Shown piece after piece: positions 1 to 8,344 of a stretch of 33,829 nt of DNA. The notes beneath the pieces are model-generated. The model had not been told where the DNA came from and ran no database searches. It saw only the letters and a list, made by a program, of their open reading frames with translations. The first letter of the stretch is position 1, and the number at the start of each line of letters is the position of its first letter. Position numbers and translations under genes: made by a program. This stretch comes from Dulcicalothrix desertica PCC 7102. GTDB taxonomy: Bacteria; Cyanobacteriota; Cyanobacteriia; Cyanobacteriales; Nostocaceae. The stretch spans positions 1 through 33,829 of the forward strand of contig NZ_RSCL01000034.1 in the NCBI RefSeq assembly GCF_003991905.1. Reading direction: 5' to 3'.

Positions 1-121
1 CTAGACTACTTCTTAAGTCTAGTCTAAAATGTACAACATGTCTAGCATGTCTGATGATTTTTTGTCCTATCTTTTACTCTTTCAGCTATCTATACTCCAA
101 ACTAGAAAAATCTAAACTTCT

Positions 122-255
122 GTCATGCTGAGGAACGAAGCATCTAAAAGTCATGCTGAGGTACAAAGCATCTAAAAGCCATGCTGAGGTACAAAGCATC
201 TAAAAGTCATGCTGAGGAACGTTAACGCAGTTTTCCCGAAGGGTAGCATCTAAAA
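122..255. repeat. 28-bp tandem repeat, four units
   Basis: Three units of 28 bp (122-149, 150-177, 178-205) follow each other with one to three changes. Their common core is GTCATGCTGAGG followed by AAGCATCTAAAA. A fourth unit (206-255) is split by about 22 bp of GTTAACGCAG-type sequence, itself a motif seen in filamentous cyanobacteria. There are no unique spacers between units, so this is not a CRISPR array. The opening of the repeat, CTTCTGTCATGCTGAGGAAC, recurs at 21459-21478, so it belongs to a dispersed family. The stretch 1-294 holds no gene that I can support. Confidence 0.85.
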
Positions 256-294
256 GTCATGGAGATAGAATTTTCTGTGATTGAAACATATCAA

Positions 295-549
295 CTATCG
301 CTCTCTATCCTCACGAATAAGTTCACTGCTATCACTAAAACTTTTGCCAACATATCTAGCTTGTGAACGAGCTACTGTTTCTCTGACTTTCACCATGTTA
401 CCACTTGTGTGATATTGTACTGCCGTTTCTGCTGCTTGTTTTAAAATATGCTTCAATTGCTCTTGCAAAGACCTACCATTCTGTTGAGCAAGTGCTTTCA
501 ACTTTTCTATCACATCAGGGTCTAAATTTTCGATTATTAATTGAGCCAT
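295..549 (-). CDS. orphan VapB/FitA-type ribbon-helix-helix antitoxin
   Basis: This 84-residue protein starts MAQLIIENLDPDVIEKLKAL, which is the short strand plus helix of FitA/VapB-type ribbon-helix-helix antitoxins. A flexible C-terminal tail ends in SSELIREDRER, the part that normally wraps a PIN-domain toxin. Such antitoxins bind their own promoter and inhibit a VapC ribonuclease encoded just downstream. Here the downstream side (below 295 on this strand) has no PIN reading frame: stops appear at once and the 28-bp repeats begin. The gene is therefore an orphan, either a leftover of a TA locus or a solo regulator. The family call is fairly sure; function without a toxin is unknown. Confidence 0.75.
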   Translation of the reverse strand: MAQLIIENLDPDVIEKLKALAQQNGRSLQEQLKHILKQAAETAVQYHTSGNMVKVRETVARSQARYVGKSFSDSSELIREDRER

Positions 550-555
550 AATTTT

Positions 556-1095
556 TCAAATATTATCTAATTCAAATTTTTGTAATTTATTTAAAGTAAA
601 AACATTATCTACTTTGCTCAAATCGCCAATACATAAAACTGGTAAACGTTCTTGATAAGCAATAATTGCTATAATATATTCATCATCTGCAAGCGAAACA
701 TTAATCTTCCTTAGCTTGTCAAAAACAATACCAAATAATGTTATTTTACCACTCATTTTGTTATTATGCTTCTCAACATGCGTGACGAATCCCTGAATTT
801 TTATATTATTCGCATTAGTAATTAATTCCCCTAATATTTCAATTTGCGAACGATTTTCTACTTCTTCTAAAATCTTCAACGCATCACTAATGCGTGCGGC
901 ATAGTCAACCCAATCTGGCTTTAAAGGTAATAGTATTTCAAATTCATAAAATCCATCTTTTTTTAATCTCCACACACCTGCGGCGCCATCTAAAATTCGA
1001 GCAGTTTCTCGCCAACCAGCAGTTTCTAAGTGAGCTTCTAATATATGAGGCTCTACAGTTCTGAGGACACTGCTATCTCGGACAGTAACTTTCAT
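556..1095 (-). CDS. hypothetical protein, second gene of a DUF4365 operon
   Basis: I do not recognise this 179-residue protein. It looks like a soluble alpha/beta protein with no signal peptide or membrane segment. Visible landmarks are an N-terminal VRDSSVLRTVEPH stretch, a WRETARILDGAAGVWRLKK segment and a C-terminal part with YIIAIIAYQERLPVLCIGDL. Its ATG overlaps the stop codon of the upstream DUF4365 gene by 4 bp (ATGA, 1092-1095), which implies translational coupling and a shared job. It could be a partner or inhibitor of the nuclease-like protein, but that is inference. Only 6 bp separate its stop from the start of the orphan antitoxin below, so the three genes may share a transcript. 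Confidence 0.7.
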   Translation of the reverse strand: MKVTVRDSSVLRTVEPHILEAHLETAGWRETARILDGAAGVWRLKKDGFYEFEILLPLKPDWVDYAARISDALKILEEVENRSQIEILGELITNANNIKIQGFVTHVEKHNNKMSGKITLFGIVFDKLRKINVSLADDEYIIAIIAYQERLPVLCIGDLSKVDNVFTLNKLQKFELDNI

Positions 1096-1586
1096 AGTAA
1101 ACCTCTGAAACTAATACGTTCAATAATATCTTGCAGAGCTTCTACAGTAAACAGATTGCTACGTGGTATTTCAATTGTAACTTTGTTTGTATTTTTTGTT
1201 TCTGGCATACCTCGTAATGATATCCAGTAAGCACAATATCGAAGACACAGTTCCTCTTCGCTTTGTTGTATCCATTCTGACAACTCATCTGGCACTACAA
1301 CAATAATTAATATTCGTGGGACAAAAGCATTTTTTATTAAATCTTTATAGTTTTTGATAGTAATAGGGTATTTAAGACTGTTACTACCTAAGATGTCCCT
1401 AGAAGTACATTTTAATTGTAATTCTAGTCGTGGAGAGGAAAGCGGCCCTGTCCCGTCTCTACCAACAATTCCTAAGTCCACACTATCATCGTCAATTTCC
1501 GGTTTGTAAAAAGAATAACCAGCTAAAGCCGCTATTGCACGAACGTAGGCAACACTAAATTGTTCTTTTCTTTGATTGATATACAC
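1092..1586 (-). CDS. DUF4365 domain protein, nuclease-like
   Basis: This 164-residue protein resembles the DUF4365 family, thought to have a PD-(D/E)XK nuclease-like core. It starts with an Arg/Lys/Glu helix (NQRKEQFSVAYVRAIAALAG). Then comes DDDSVDLGIVG, which would supply the acidic residue, and LELQLKCTS, which fits the (E/Q)xK half of the motif. A later stretch, RILIIVVVPDELSEWI, fits the conserved strand seen in this family. The start codon is GTG (1584-1586), with no strong ribosome binding site. It is first in a two-gene unit with the 179-residue protein and overlaps it by 4 bp. DUF4365 proteins often sit in accessory or defence-rich regions; whether this pair is a defence system is open. 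Confidence 0.75.
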   Translation of the reverse strand: MYINQRKEQFSVAYVRAIAALAGYSFYKPEIDDDSVDLGIVGRDGTGPLSSPRLELQLKCTSRDILGSNSLKYPITIKNYKDLIKNAFVPRILIIVVVPDELSEWIQQSEEELCLRYCAYWISLRGMPETKNTNKVTIEIPRSNLFTVEALQDIIERISFRGLL

Positions 1587-1685
1587 TTAAATGCGTTATT
1601 GTCTTGGCTCGTAGGTCAAAATTACTATACCAGCGATATTAACTGAAGTTTACAGTATTTATTTTTAATATTAGTTGTATAAAAT

Positions 1686-2477
1686 TTAAAGTGGTTTCAA
1701 TACAGTGCTTAAAGTTATCCAGCAATTACTGTTTAGATAATCTTGCATAGCTGCTTCGTCGTCAAAGGTGTGCGGTAAAAGTCTTCCTTCATAAACAAGT
1801 TTGACTTCGCTTTGCTGAAATGGCCAAGGGGATACTGCTATATGATTACAATTGCCTTTCGTTTCTAGCAAGGTTAATTCGAGTGTAGTTTCTCCATCAC
1901 TTGTTGGAACTTTTGTTACTTCCTCTTTCTCAGTAAATCCTTGACATAGAATTATTGAGAGACTATCCCAAGTTGCTACGAGTTGTTGGTTGCGTTTGAT
2001 AATGGACGGCGCTGCATATGGTGCGAAATATTCATCTTGATTAAGAATATTGATAATTTGCTCTTGAAATGCTACCTCTTTATTAAGAAAATCTTGCACT
2101 ATAGTTTTTGCTTCTTTTGAGTTTCGCCAGTTACTAAACCTTTCATACAACCCTGTACCATGCAACGAGACAAGTAATGCTGCGTATCTCCCAAACGGAA
2201 GTGCAAGCTGTTTTGCACTCGACCAGATATCTATGTGTACTTGTGTTGGTAACTGTGTAAATTTATGAGGATAGCCAGTTTCAGGGTTTAGCGTCGGCTT
2301 TTGCTCCCATTTAACCCAACCAATATCATGTAGAGAGGCGCCTAGACAAACTTCATCGAAAGGAGCAAAGTTACCAAATTGTTCATTACTCCAAGCGCGC
2401 GCTAATTCTCCCGCAATAATAGCGTGATGAGGTTGAGTAATACAAACTAAGCCTTGTTCTGTAAAGCGATGCAACAT
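1686..2477 (-). CDS. DUF3891 family protein with an HD-like motif
   Basis: The family is recognised from an N-terminal VCITQPHHAIIAGELARAW segment followed by CLGASLHDIGW, an HD-type metal-binding pattern typical of DUF3891. The reading frame is open up to 2564, but the extra N-terminal residues (hydrophobic, MLDTFSSF...) do not look like the family. I therefore place the start at the internal ATG at 2477, giving MLHRFTEQGL; an ATG at 2501 is also possible. The resulting length of about 263 residues is usual for the family. The biochemical role is unknown; the HD-like pattern hints at a phosphohydrolase fold. It stands alone on the minus strand, with about 100 bp before the DUF4365 operon. 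Confidence 0.75.
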   Translation of the reverse strand: MLHRFTEQGLVCITQPHHAIIAGELARAWSNEQFGNFAPFDEVCLGASLHDIGWVKWEQKPTLNPETGYPHKFTQLPTQVHIDIWSSAKQLALPFGRYAALLVSLHGTGLYERFSNWRNSKEAKTIVQDFLNKEVAFQEQIINILNQDEYFAPYAAPSIIKRNQQLVATWDSLSIILCQGFTEKEEVTKVPTSDGETTLELTLLETKGNCNHIAVSPWPFQQSEVKLVYEGRLLPHTFDDEAAMQDYLNSNCWITLSTVLKPL

Positions 2478-2634
2478 GAGAAACACCAAACGACTTCCCA
2501 TTTTTAAGATAGATGTAACGAGAAAGTAAGTTTTATAGCTGAAGGAAGAGAAGGTATCTAGCAATAGATGATTCTAACTTTCGTCGTATCGTAGCTTAAT
2601 ATACGTTTAAAGTTTTTCTTTTGTTAATTCAAAT

Positions 2635-3189
2635 TTAAATATTTAGCCAGCTAAAAATTTGTTCGACGGTTAGAGATAGGTCAATATTACTAATTGCAGG
2701 CAGTATATCAGTTCTTTCTAGTAGCTCAACACGTTGGTTAGGATGTACAACCAAAATGCCGTCTTCATCTGGAAGAATTAACCACCCTAGTTCTGTACCA
2801 TTTTTACTGCAATGCAGCAGGTTACGGAGAACTTTAGTTTGGCTCTGCTCTGGTGAAAGAATTTCTATTGCCCAGTCAGGATGACTTTCAAAGCGGTTGG
2901 CAATTCTCCCAGACTCAGTTCTGGGTATGCGTTCCCATCGAAATACAGCAACATCGGGAACTACAGTGGCGCCGCCAAATGTACAGCGCAGTTCGGGTAA
3001 TGCTAGGGCAACTTTTTGAGGTTCTGTAACTTCATTAATAGTCGAGACAAGTTTACCTTGAAGTCGGCTATGTTCTCCTTGTGGCATCGGTTTTTGATTA
3101 ATTTCTCCATTTATGTACTCGGAAGCAGGTTCGGTTTCGGGTAATTGTAGGAATTCGTCTAAGGTAATGTGTTTGACTGCTATAGTCAT
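2635..3189 (-). CDS. Uma2 family endonuclease (DUF820)
   Basis: The 184 residues follow the Uma2/DUF820 pattern seen in large paralogous families in cyanobacteria. An N-terminal TLDEFLQLPETEPASEYING leads to GEI (28-30), then His40, then VVPDVAVF (76-83) with the PD of the nuclease motif, and PDWAIEILSPEQS (104-116) with Glu109. These match the PD-(D/E)XK restriction-endonuclease-like fold. The substrate and biological role are not known. Length is normal and the ATG start is clear. It sits about 110 bp downstream of the AAA ATPase gene on the same strand, but Uma2 genes are so common in these genomes that the pairing means little by itself. Confidence 0.88.
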   Translation of the reverse strand: MTIAVKHITLDEFLQLPETEPASEYINGEINQKPMPQGEHSRLQGKLVSTINEVTEPQKVALALPELRCTFGGATVVPDVAVFRWERIPRTESGRIANRFESHPDWAIEILSPEQSQTKVLRNLLHCSKNGTELGWLILPDEDGILVVHPNQRVELLERTDILPAISNIDLSLTVEQIFSWLNI

Positions 3190-3297
3190 GATGGTTTTCG
3201 CTTTTATCTCCTATATTAATTTTACCTGTTATATCAAATGCGTGTACATAGCAATTATTTCTCTGTGTCAATAGCGTCTGTGTGGTTTTAATAATTT

Positions 3298-4482
3298 TTA
3301 ATGTCCTGCTGGTTTTAACAAAACCACGAGGTTCTTTTCCAACTCGTCAAAAAAACCGTCCGGCCATCGGTCAATTCTACCGTTTCTATCAATACTTGGT
3401 GAAATTACTTCTGTTACAACTTTGTCTTTTGTTTCACGACGTTGAAAGTAGTTTAATTGCACATCATCTGGTTTAATTAAACCCCCGTGGACTGATAGAC
3501 GAATACCATTTAAAATGTGGTCGCTATGTGTCTCAATAACTACTTGAATTCCACTGCTTGCTGCAAGTGCTATTAACTTACCGATTTTAGTTTGTCCGCT
3601 AGGATGTAAGTGTGCCTCTGGATGTTCGATAATAATCAACGAACCTGGAGGAGACGCAAGTAGCGCAACTACAATTGGCAAAGTGGAAGAAATGCCAAAT
3701 CCTACATTTGTAGAGTGATATTTTTTGCTGTTATGATTTTTTATTTCAAACGAATATTGTGGACTGCTTGAATCAATATCTTCATTTGAGGTAATACAAA
3801 TTTTATTTCCGGAACTTATTTCGCTTATCCATGCTCCTACTTGGTCTTTCAAACAAATTGATTTTGCCTGTGGATGAGATAATTTGTTCAGAGTGCTTTG
3901 CTCAGAATATTCACAAGCGATATTAACTTCTTGTAAATAATTTTTTCGCTCAAGACTTACTGTATTAATATCCCAGTCTCCAAATACACTTAAAAAATGT
4001 GCTGTATACTCACCTTTTGTTCCAATTTGAAAATCTTGGCGCACTACAGAATCATGAACGTTGAAGGAACTTATCCTTTCTGCTTGGAGATAGTGAAAAG
4101 AACTACCGAATAGACAAAATTTATCTATTTCTGAAATCGCAGGCGCTATTTTAGTTTCTAAAACATTGGCTTCTAAATCATATGCAAAACGCCATTGCCA
4201 CCTTTTTTCTTGATTATGATTAAAAATTTCAAATTCAATAAATTTGTCTTTTGCTCCTTCAAAAAATATATCTTGGAGTGTTTCTAGATATACTAAATCA
4301 CCATTTAATGCTAAACGCTCACTTAAAACTCCTTGTAGATACGATTGTCTTAATAATAACAACGATTTTAATGACGAGGATTTACCTGTATTATTAAATC
4401 CTGACACTAAAGTCAGTGGACAAAACTTTAAAAGCTGTTCTTCAAAAACTGTGAAATTTCTTAATAATAAAGAATGTATCAT
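3298..4482 (-). CDS. AAA family ATPase, DUF3696/OLD-like
   Basis: This 394-residue protein has the SMC/OLD-like ABC ATPase layout. The N-terminal MIHSLLLRNFTVFEEQ strand leads into a Walker A loop, GFNNTGKSS (28-36). The C-terminal half has a signature-like VGFGISSTLPIVVALL segment and Walker B LIIIEHPEAHLHPSGQ (about 278-293). ETHSDHILNGIRLSV follows as the switch histidine. The final part resembles DUF3696 (GRIDRWPDGFFDELE). Such ATPases often work with nucleases in anti-phage or repair systems; no TOPRIM domain is seen here. A Shine-Dalgarno-like GGAG lies about 9 bases before the ATG. GGCGCC is missing from the whole gene, unlike most core genes in the window. Confidence 0.85.
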   Translation of the reverse strand: MIHSLLLRNFTVFEEQLLKFCPLTLVSGFNNTGKSSSLKSLLLLRQSYLQGVLSERLALNGDLVYLETLQDIFFEGAKDKFIEFEIFNHNQEKRWQWRFAYDLEANVLETKIAPAISEIDKFCLFGSSFHYLQAERISSFNVHDSVVRQDFQIGTKGEYTAHFLSVFGDWDINTVSLERKNYLQEVNIACEYSEQSTLNKLSHPQAKSICLKDQVGAWISEISSGNKICITSNEDIDSSSPQYSFEIKNHNSKKYHSTNVGFGISSTLPIVVALLASPPGSLIIIEHPEAHLHPSGQTKIGKLIALAASSGIQVVIETHSDHILNGIRLSVHGGLIKPDDVQLNYFQRRETKDKVVTEVISPSIDRNGRIDRWPDGFFDELEKNLVVLLKPAGH

Positions 4483-4831
4483 AAAAAACTCCGCACGTAA
4501 TTTATTCTATAAGCTACATAGCTACTATTTGTTGTATGTTTATAAAACTTGAGGTATAGTTGACTCTTATTTATTAAATTGTTGTTGTAATTATAGCGTG
4601 TGGGTAGTTATATAAAGTCATAAAGGTAGCTATTTTATGATATACAGCATTTTCAAAATACATGAATAAGAAAAAAATTACCTTCATTAAAAATAAAATC
4701 AAGTAATATTACGCAAGTAAATTATTACCCTTGACTCGAATTCTTTAGCGTTACATGCTGCTTTGCGACATTTAAACTTACAGCAACATTGTGTAATAAA
4801 TAATCTTCACTTACTTATTTAGGAAACAAGA
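4483..4831. other. gene-free stretch
   Basis: About 350 bp of very AT-rich sequence between the AAA ATPase and the truncated gene. I see no convincing open frame, RNA gene, repeat or strong hairpin here. The promoter of the ATPase gene must lie at its left end. Confidence 0.6.
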
Positions 4832-5359
4832 TTATTGAATTTTGAGACCGATATAACCGATTACTAGCTTCCCAGGCCCGAATTCTGTAGAAAAATAGAG
4901 ACGCCAAGCTCCTGGTGTCATTCGCACATGTAAGCTGAAGTTTCGATTTACGCCATCAGGACATCTAAAGGTTAGCTGCGATTGAAAGCGTTTTAACCTC
5001 GACTCACTTTCTGGAGATGCTTTACAAGAAAGCGTATCAAAATCGAAGGCGCCTTCTGTCCAACTTTTGCACGATTTCTCTAGTGCGAACAATCGGTTTA
5101 CAACCTGCCTTAATAAAGGATTACCAGTGTTAAAGCTTTGCAATTGCTGTCTTACACTATCACAAAAAGTTAAAGATGGAAATAATTCTTCTCTGCGGTT
5201 CCAAAGCTCTATTCCATCTTGCACACCAGTTCTTAGACGTTCCTGTATCCAAGAGATATGCCCCTGCACATGCTCTTTACTGCTAGCATGAATAATTATT
5301 ATTGTATCAGAACTCAAGTCATCATCTTCAAGCCAAGTTCTTGTACTAACAGTCTTTTG
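4832..5359 (-). pseudogene. 5'-truncated hypothetical gene
   Basis: The frame stays open from a stop at 5360-5362 down to 4832, but contains no ATG or GTG at its start. The first possible initiator is a TTG at 5317, which would give 161 residues. The residues upstream of that TTG (TRTWLEDDDLSSDT) read as ordinary protein, which suggests the N-terminal part of a longer ancestor was lost. The remaining part has a helical middle (GHISWIQERLR, PLLRQVVNRLFALEKSC). Its C-terminus is strand-rich (SLHVRMTPGAWRLYFSTEFG, then LVIGYIG). I cannot name the family. It may still be translated from TTG, so calling it a pseudogene is a judgement. Confidence 0.55.
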
Positions 5360-5362
5360 TTA

Positions 5363-5707
5363 TACTACATCAGCTAGCAACCGTTGATACATGGTTAATA
5401 CTACTAAATGTTGATCTACGAAACACTGCCTCCTGTTTGTGTACTATGCGCCTCTAATGGTAAATGGATACTATCAAATTTTATATATAGAGCTTTAGTA
5501 CTACAAGTTATAAACTCAGCATTTTTAGACGATTTGAACTAGAAAATCGCAAGATATTCAGATTCTGCAATCGATGAGAGTGCTTAAAAAGTGATTAACT
5601 TAGATACCAATACTGCCAAAGTGTTGAACCAAAAGGGGATCAACTGCAATACCGACAAAATTACAACTTATTAAGGGATTCCCAAATAAAAAAATCTCCA
5701 CTCATTT
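5363..5707. other. gene-free stretch
   Basis: About 345 bp with no supported gene between the truncated gene and the GGGCA palindrome that follows the reductase gene. I see no clear repeat or RNA structure. Confidence 0.55.
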
Positions 5708-5775
5708 CTTGTGGGATGGGCGTCCTCGCTCGCCCGTCTTAAACTCAGAGCGGGCAAGGATGCCCACCCCACAAG
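5708..5775. repeat. GGGCA palindromic dispersed element, copy 1
   Basis: A 68-bp imperfect palindrome that starts CTTGTGGGATGGGCGTCC and ends GGATGCCCACCCCACAAG, with the loop around 5740. A close relative lies at 33160-33222 and a half copy at 14876-14905. It sits 9 bp beyond the stop codon of the methylenetetrahydrofolate reductase gene, so the hairpin may also end that transcript. Small REP-like palindromes of this type can be targets of RAYT transposases; one such gene is at 25071-25838, but the link is inference. Confidence 0.8.
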
Positions 5776-5784
5776 ATGATTAAT

Positions 5785-6735
5785 TTACTTCGCTACAACC
5801 ATACTTACTGGTTTAACCCCTGCCATATCTAAGATTGGCGCGATTAAATCTTCGCGTTTGACTGCCATCATATGCACGCCTTGGCAGAGTTGCCGCGCGA
5901 TTTGCACTTGTTCAGCAGCAATTTTTACTCCCTCGGATAAGGGGTCTTTGGCTTGCGCTAATCTATCGATAATATGCTGGGGTATATTTACTCCTGGTAC
6001 TACCCGGTTGATGAATTCGGCGTTTTTGGCTGATTTCAACAGGAATATTCCGGCGAGTATGGGTTTATTACACCCAGCGGCTATGGTATCCATAAATTTT
6101 TCCAATCTTTCAAAATCAGTTATTAGCTGACTTTGGAAAAATTGGGCGCCTGCTTCTACTTTTTTCTCAAACCGACTTTGCAACCCCGACCAACTTTTAC
6201 ATTGCGGGTCAACTGCGGCGCCTACAAATAAGTCTAACGCCCCATCGGTCAGGGGTTTATCGTTATAATCTACTCCTAAATTGAGTTTTTGAATAACTTG
6301 CAACAAACGCACAGCTTCGAGGTCGAAGACGGCTTTACAATCGGGGTGGTCGCCTGCTTTTACAGGGTCGCCTGTTAAAGCTAGGATATTTTGAATTCCT
6401 AATGCATGGGCGCCCATCAAATCAGCTTGTAATCCAATACGGTTCCTGTCCCGACATGCAAATTGACATATCGGCTCGATACCGTTTTGAAGTAAAATTG
6501 CTGACGCCACTAGCGGAGACATACGTAACACAGCACGGCTACCATCGGTAATATTGACGGCATGAACCCTCCCCTTAAGGGTCGCCGCCATTTGGAGCAT
6601 GTGTTGCGGATTACCTCCTTTCGGTGGGCAAACCTCTGCTGTTACTAGAAACTCGCCGTTCCTAGCAGCAGCACGAAATGAACTGACTTTTACTGGAGTA
6701 ATTGGTGTTAGTGTATCAAGCATAACAATGAGCAT
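5785..6735 (-). CDS. metF: methylenetetrahydrofolate reductase
   Basis: The enzyme reduces 5,10-methylene-THF to 5-methyl-THF, supplying methyl groups for methionine synthesis. The fold is a flavin-binding TIM barrel. Visible family marks are LVTAEVCPPKGG (the catalytic Glu region), VHAVNITDGSRA, CQFACRDRNRIGLQADLMGA, and NILALTGDPVKAGDHP with the FAD-site Asp. Later come VGAAVDPQ, GAQFFQSQLITD and PILAGIFLLKS. The frame is open to a TTG at 6774. ATG codons at 6735 and 6723 are better starts, since conserved sequence begins near SSFRAAARNGEF; 6735 has a weak GAG-type site upstream. It follows trpS on the same strand with under 60 bp between them, so they may be co-transcribed. A palindrome follows its stop. 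Confidence 0.9.
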   Translation of the reverse strand: MLIVMLDTLTPITPVKVSSFRAAARNGEFLVTAEVCPPKGGNPQHMLQMAATLKGRVHAVNITDGSRAVLRMSPLVASAILLQNGIEPICQFACRDRNRIGLQADLMGAHALGIQNILALTGDPVKAGDHPDCKAVFDLEAVRLLQVIQKLNLGVDYNDKPLTDGALDLFVGAAVDPQCKSWSGLQSRFEKKVEAGAQFFQSQLITDFERLEKFMDTIAAGCNKPILAGIFLLKSAKNAEFINRVVPGVNIPQHIIDRLAQAKDPLSEGVKIAAEQVQIARQLCQGVHMMAVKREDLIAPILDMAGVKPVSMVVAK

Positions 6736-6783
6736 TTTCACTCTAAGTACAGCTGTAACACAACTTGACCCCAAGTGGAAAGC

Positions 6784-7791
6784 TCATTGTGGCAGAGAAT
6801 ACCCCATTGCTGTTTTTACGTCTTTTAAAGTCTGGTTTGCAACAACTTCGGCTTTTTGGCGCCCTTCACGCAGTACCGACTCCAAATAACCTTTATCTGC
6901 CATGACTTCCGCGTATTTATCTTGAATTGGTTTTAGAGCATTTATCGTTGTTTCGGTCAGTAACTTCTTGAAATCTCCCCATCCCATATCCGCACATTCT
7001 GCTGCTACGTCTTCTTTTGCCTTACCCGACAACAACATATATATTGTCAGCAAATTCTGACATTCGGGGCGCGCAGGGTCATCAAACACAATACCGCGTA
7101 TCGGGTCTGTTTTACACCGTTTAATTTTCTTGGTAATTTCATCGGGTGAGTCAAGTAAATTAATACGACTACCTTCCGCAGGGTCTGACTTCGACATTTT
7201 TTTAGTGCCGTCAGTGAGACTCATTATACGGGCGCCGTCTTTACGAATCATTGGTTCAGGAGACTTTAATACCTTTTTGCCCTTGCCAAATAGATGGTTG
7301 AACCTGTCAGTAATATCGCGCGTTAATTCGAGGTGTTGCTTTTGGTCTTCACCCACAGGTACTTTATCAGCGTTGTACAACAAAATATCCGCAGCCATCA
7401 ACACAGGATAGTCGAGCAACCCAACACCAACGTTTTCCCCTTGCTTAACAGCTTTTTCCTTGAACTGAATCATATCTGTAAGCCAGTTCATGGGTGTAAT
7501 ACAGTTAAGTAGCCAAGCTAGTTCGCTGTGGGCAGAAACATGCGACTGCACAAAAATATTGGAGTACTGTAAATCAATACCACACGCCAAATACAACGCT
7601 GCAATAGTATATGTATCGCTTGCCAGCGTTGCCGGGTTGTGAGGTGCAGTAATAGCGTGCAAGTCCACCACGCAAAAATAATTATCGAACTGGTCTTGAA
7701 TCTCCACCCAATTACGAATGGCGCCGAAATAGTTACCTAAATGCAAGTTACCAGTTGGTTGAACTCCAGAAAGAATACGTTGCCTGCCCAT
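6784..7791 (-). CDS. trpS: tryptophanyl-tRNA synthetase
   Basis: This 335-residue class I aminoacyl-tRNA synthetase charges tRNA-Trp in the cytoplasm. The HIGH-type motif is present as GVQPTGNLHLGNYFGAI near the N-terminus, and the KMSKS loop is intact in GTKKMSKSDPAEGSR. Between them are other TrpRS marks such as FCVVDLHAITAP, MTPMNWLTDM-like ITPMNWLTDMIQFKEK and YPVLMAADILLYNADKVPVG. Length is normal for bacterial TrpRS and the ATG start gives the usual MGRQRILSG beginning. It precedes metF closely on the same strand. Three GGCGCC sites fall in this gene, as is usual for core genes here. Confidence 0.97.
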   Translation of the reverse strand: MGRQRILSGVQPTGNLHLGNYFGAIRNWVEIQDQFDNYFCVVDLHAITAPHNPATLASDTYTIAALYLACGIDLQYSNIFVQSHVSAHSELAWLLNCITPMNWLTDMIQFKEKAVKQGENVGVGLLDYPVLMAADILLYNADKVPVGEDQKQHLELTRDITDRFNHLFGKGKKVLKSPEPMIRKDGARIMSLTDGTKKMSKSDPAEGSRINLLDSPDEITKKIKRCKTDPIRGIVFDDPARPECQNLLTIYMLLSGKAKEDVAAECADMGWGDFKKLLTETTINALKPIQDKYAEVMADKGYLESVLREGRQKAEVVANQTLKDVKTAMGYSLPQ

Positions 7792-7933
7792 AGCCTTTAG
7801 TTTAATGATTTAGCTATTATAAAGAGACATTTATAACGTTGCCGTTACAAAGCAAATATAATTTTGGCATTAAAGGGGCGCCTTAATCTAACAACACCTT
7901 TTCTGTGGTACTTAAGTATTACTCCAGTCATAT

Positions 7934-8344
7934 TTAAGATTCGGGAACTATAAGTTCTAAGTTTGGAAAGTAAGTACGGTAGCGATTAACATCTCTGGTT
8001 AAAAGCATCATATTTTTGACTGCTGCATGGGCACCGATGTAAAAGTCTGGTAAAGGAGACTGCTTTGTTCCGCCTTTTTTACGATAGTTAATAAAACATT
8101 TTCCTGCTAAAAAAGCTGCTTCCCAAGGTAAATTCAAACGTTGAAAAATATTGATAGGCAAAACAGCTTCTAGTTCTTCTATTTTTTCAAACCCGGTTGA
8201 CACTTCAGCATAAATAATGGGATTTATATTAAGCTGAGTTAACTGTGCATATTCAGCTAGTTTATTTGCTGACCAATCAAACCAATTTGGGTCTTCAGTG
8301 ACAATATCGAGAATAACGTTGCTGTCAACCAGTATTTTTTTCAT
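7934..8344 (-). CDS. vapC: VapC-type PIN domain toxin
   Basis: This 136-residue protein is a PIN-domain ribonuclease, the toxin of a type II toxin-antitoxin pair that cleaves RNA when freed from its antitoxin. The four acidic residues of the metal site are all visible: Asp7 in VDSNV, Glu47 in YAEVS, Asp100 in PLPDFYIGAHA and Asp118 in TRDVNRY. The toxin therefore looks active. Its ATG overlaps the antitoxin stop by 4 bp (8341-8344), typical for coupled TA genes. Expression is probably controlled by the AbrB-like antitoxin binding the shared promoter. Confidence 0.92.
   Translation of the reverse strand: MKKILVDSNVILDIVTEDPNWFDWSANKLAEYAQLTQLNINPIIYAEVSTGFEKIEELEAVLPINIFQRLNLPWEAAFLAGKCFINYRKKGGTKQSPLPDFYIGAHAAVKNMMLLTRDVNRYRTYFPNLELIVPES

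Noticed and set aside
122-255. Possible CRISPR array
   Set aside because: Units are 28 bp and directly tandem with no unique spacers, and one unit has an insertion. No cas gene is near.
4244-4552. Plus-strand frame of 102 residues
   Set aside because: It lies opposite the N-terminal half of the AAA ATPase, whose Walker A motif and start are clear, and it has no recognisable protein pattern.
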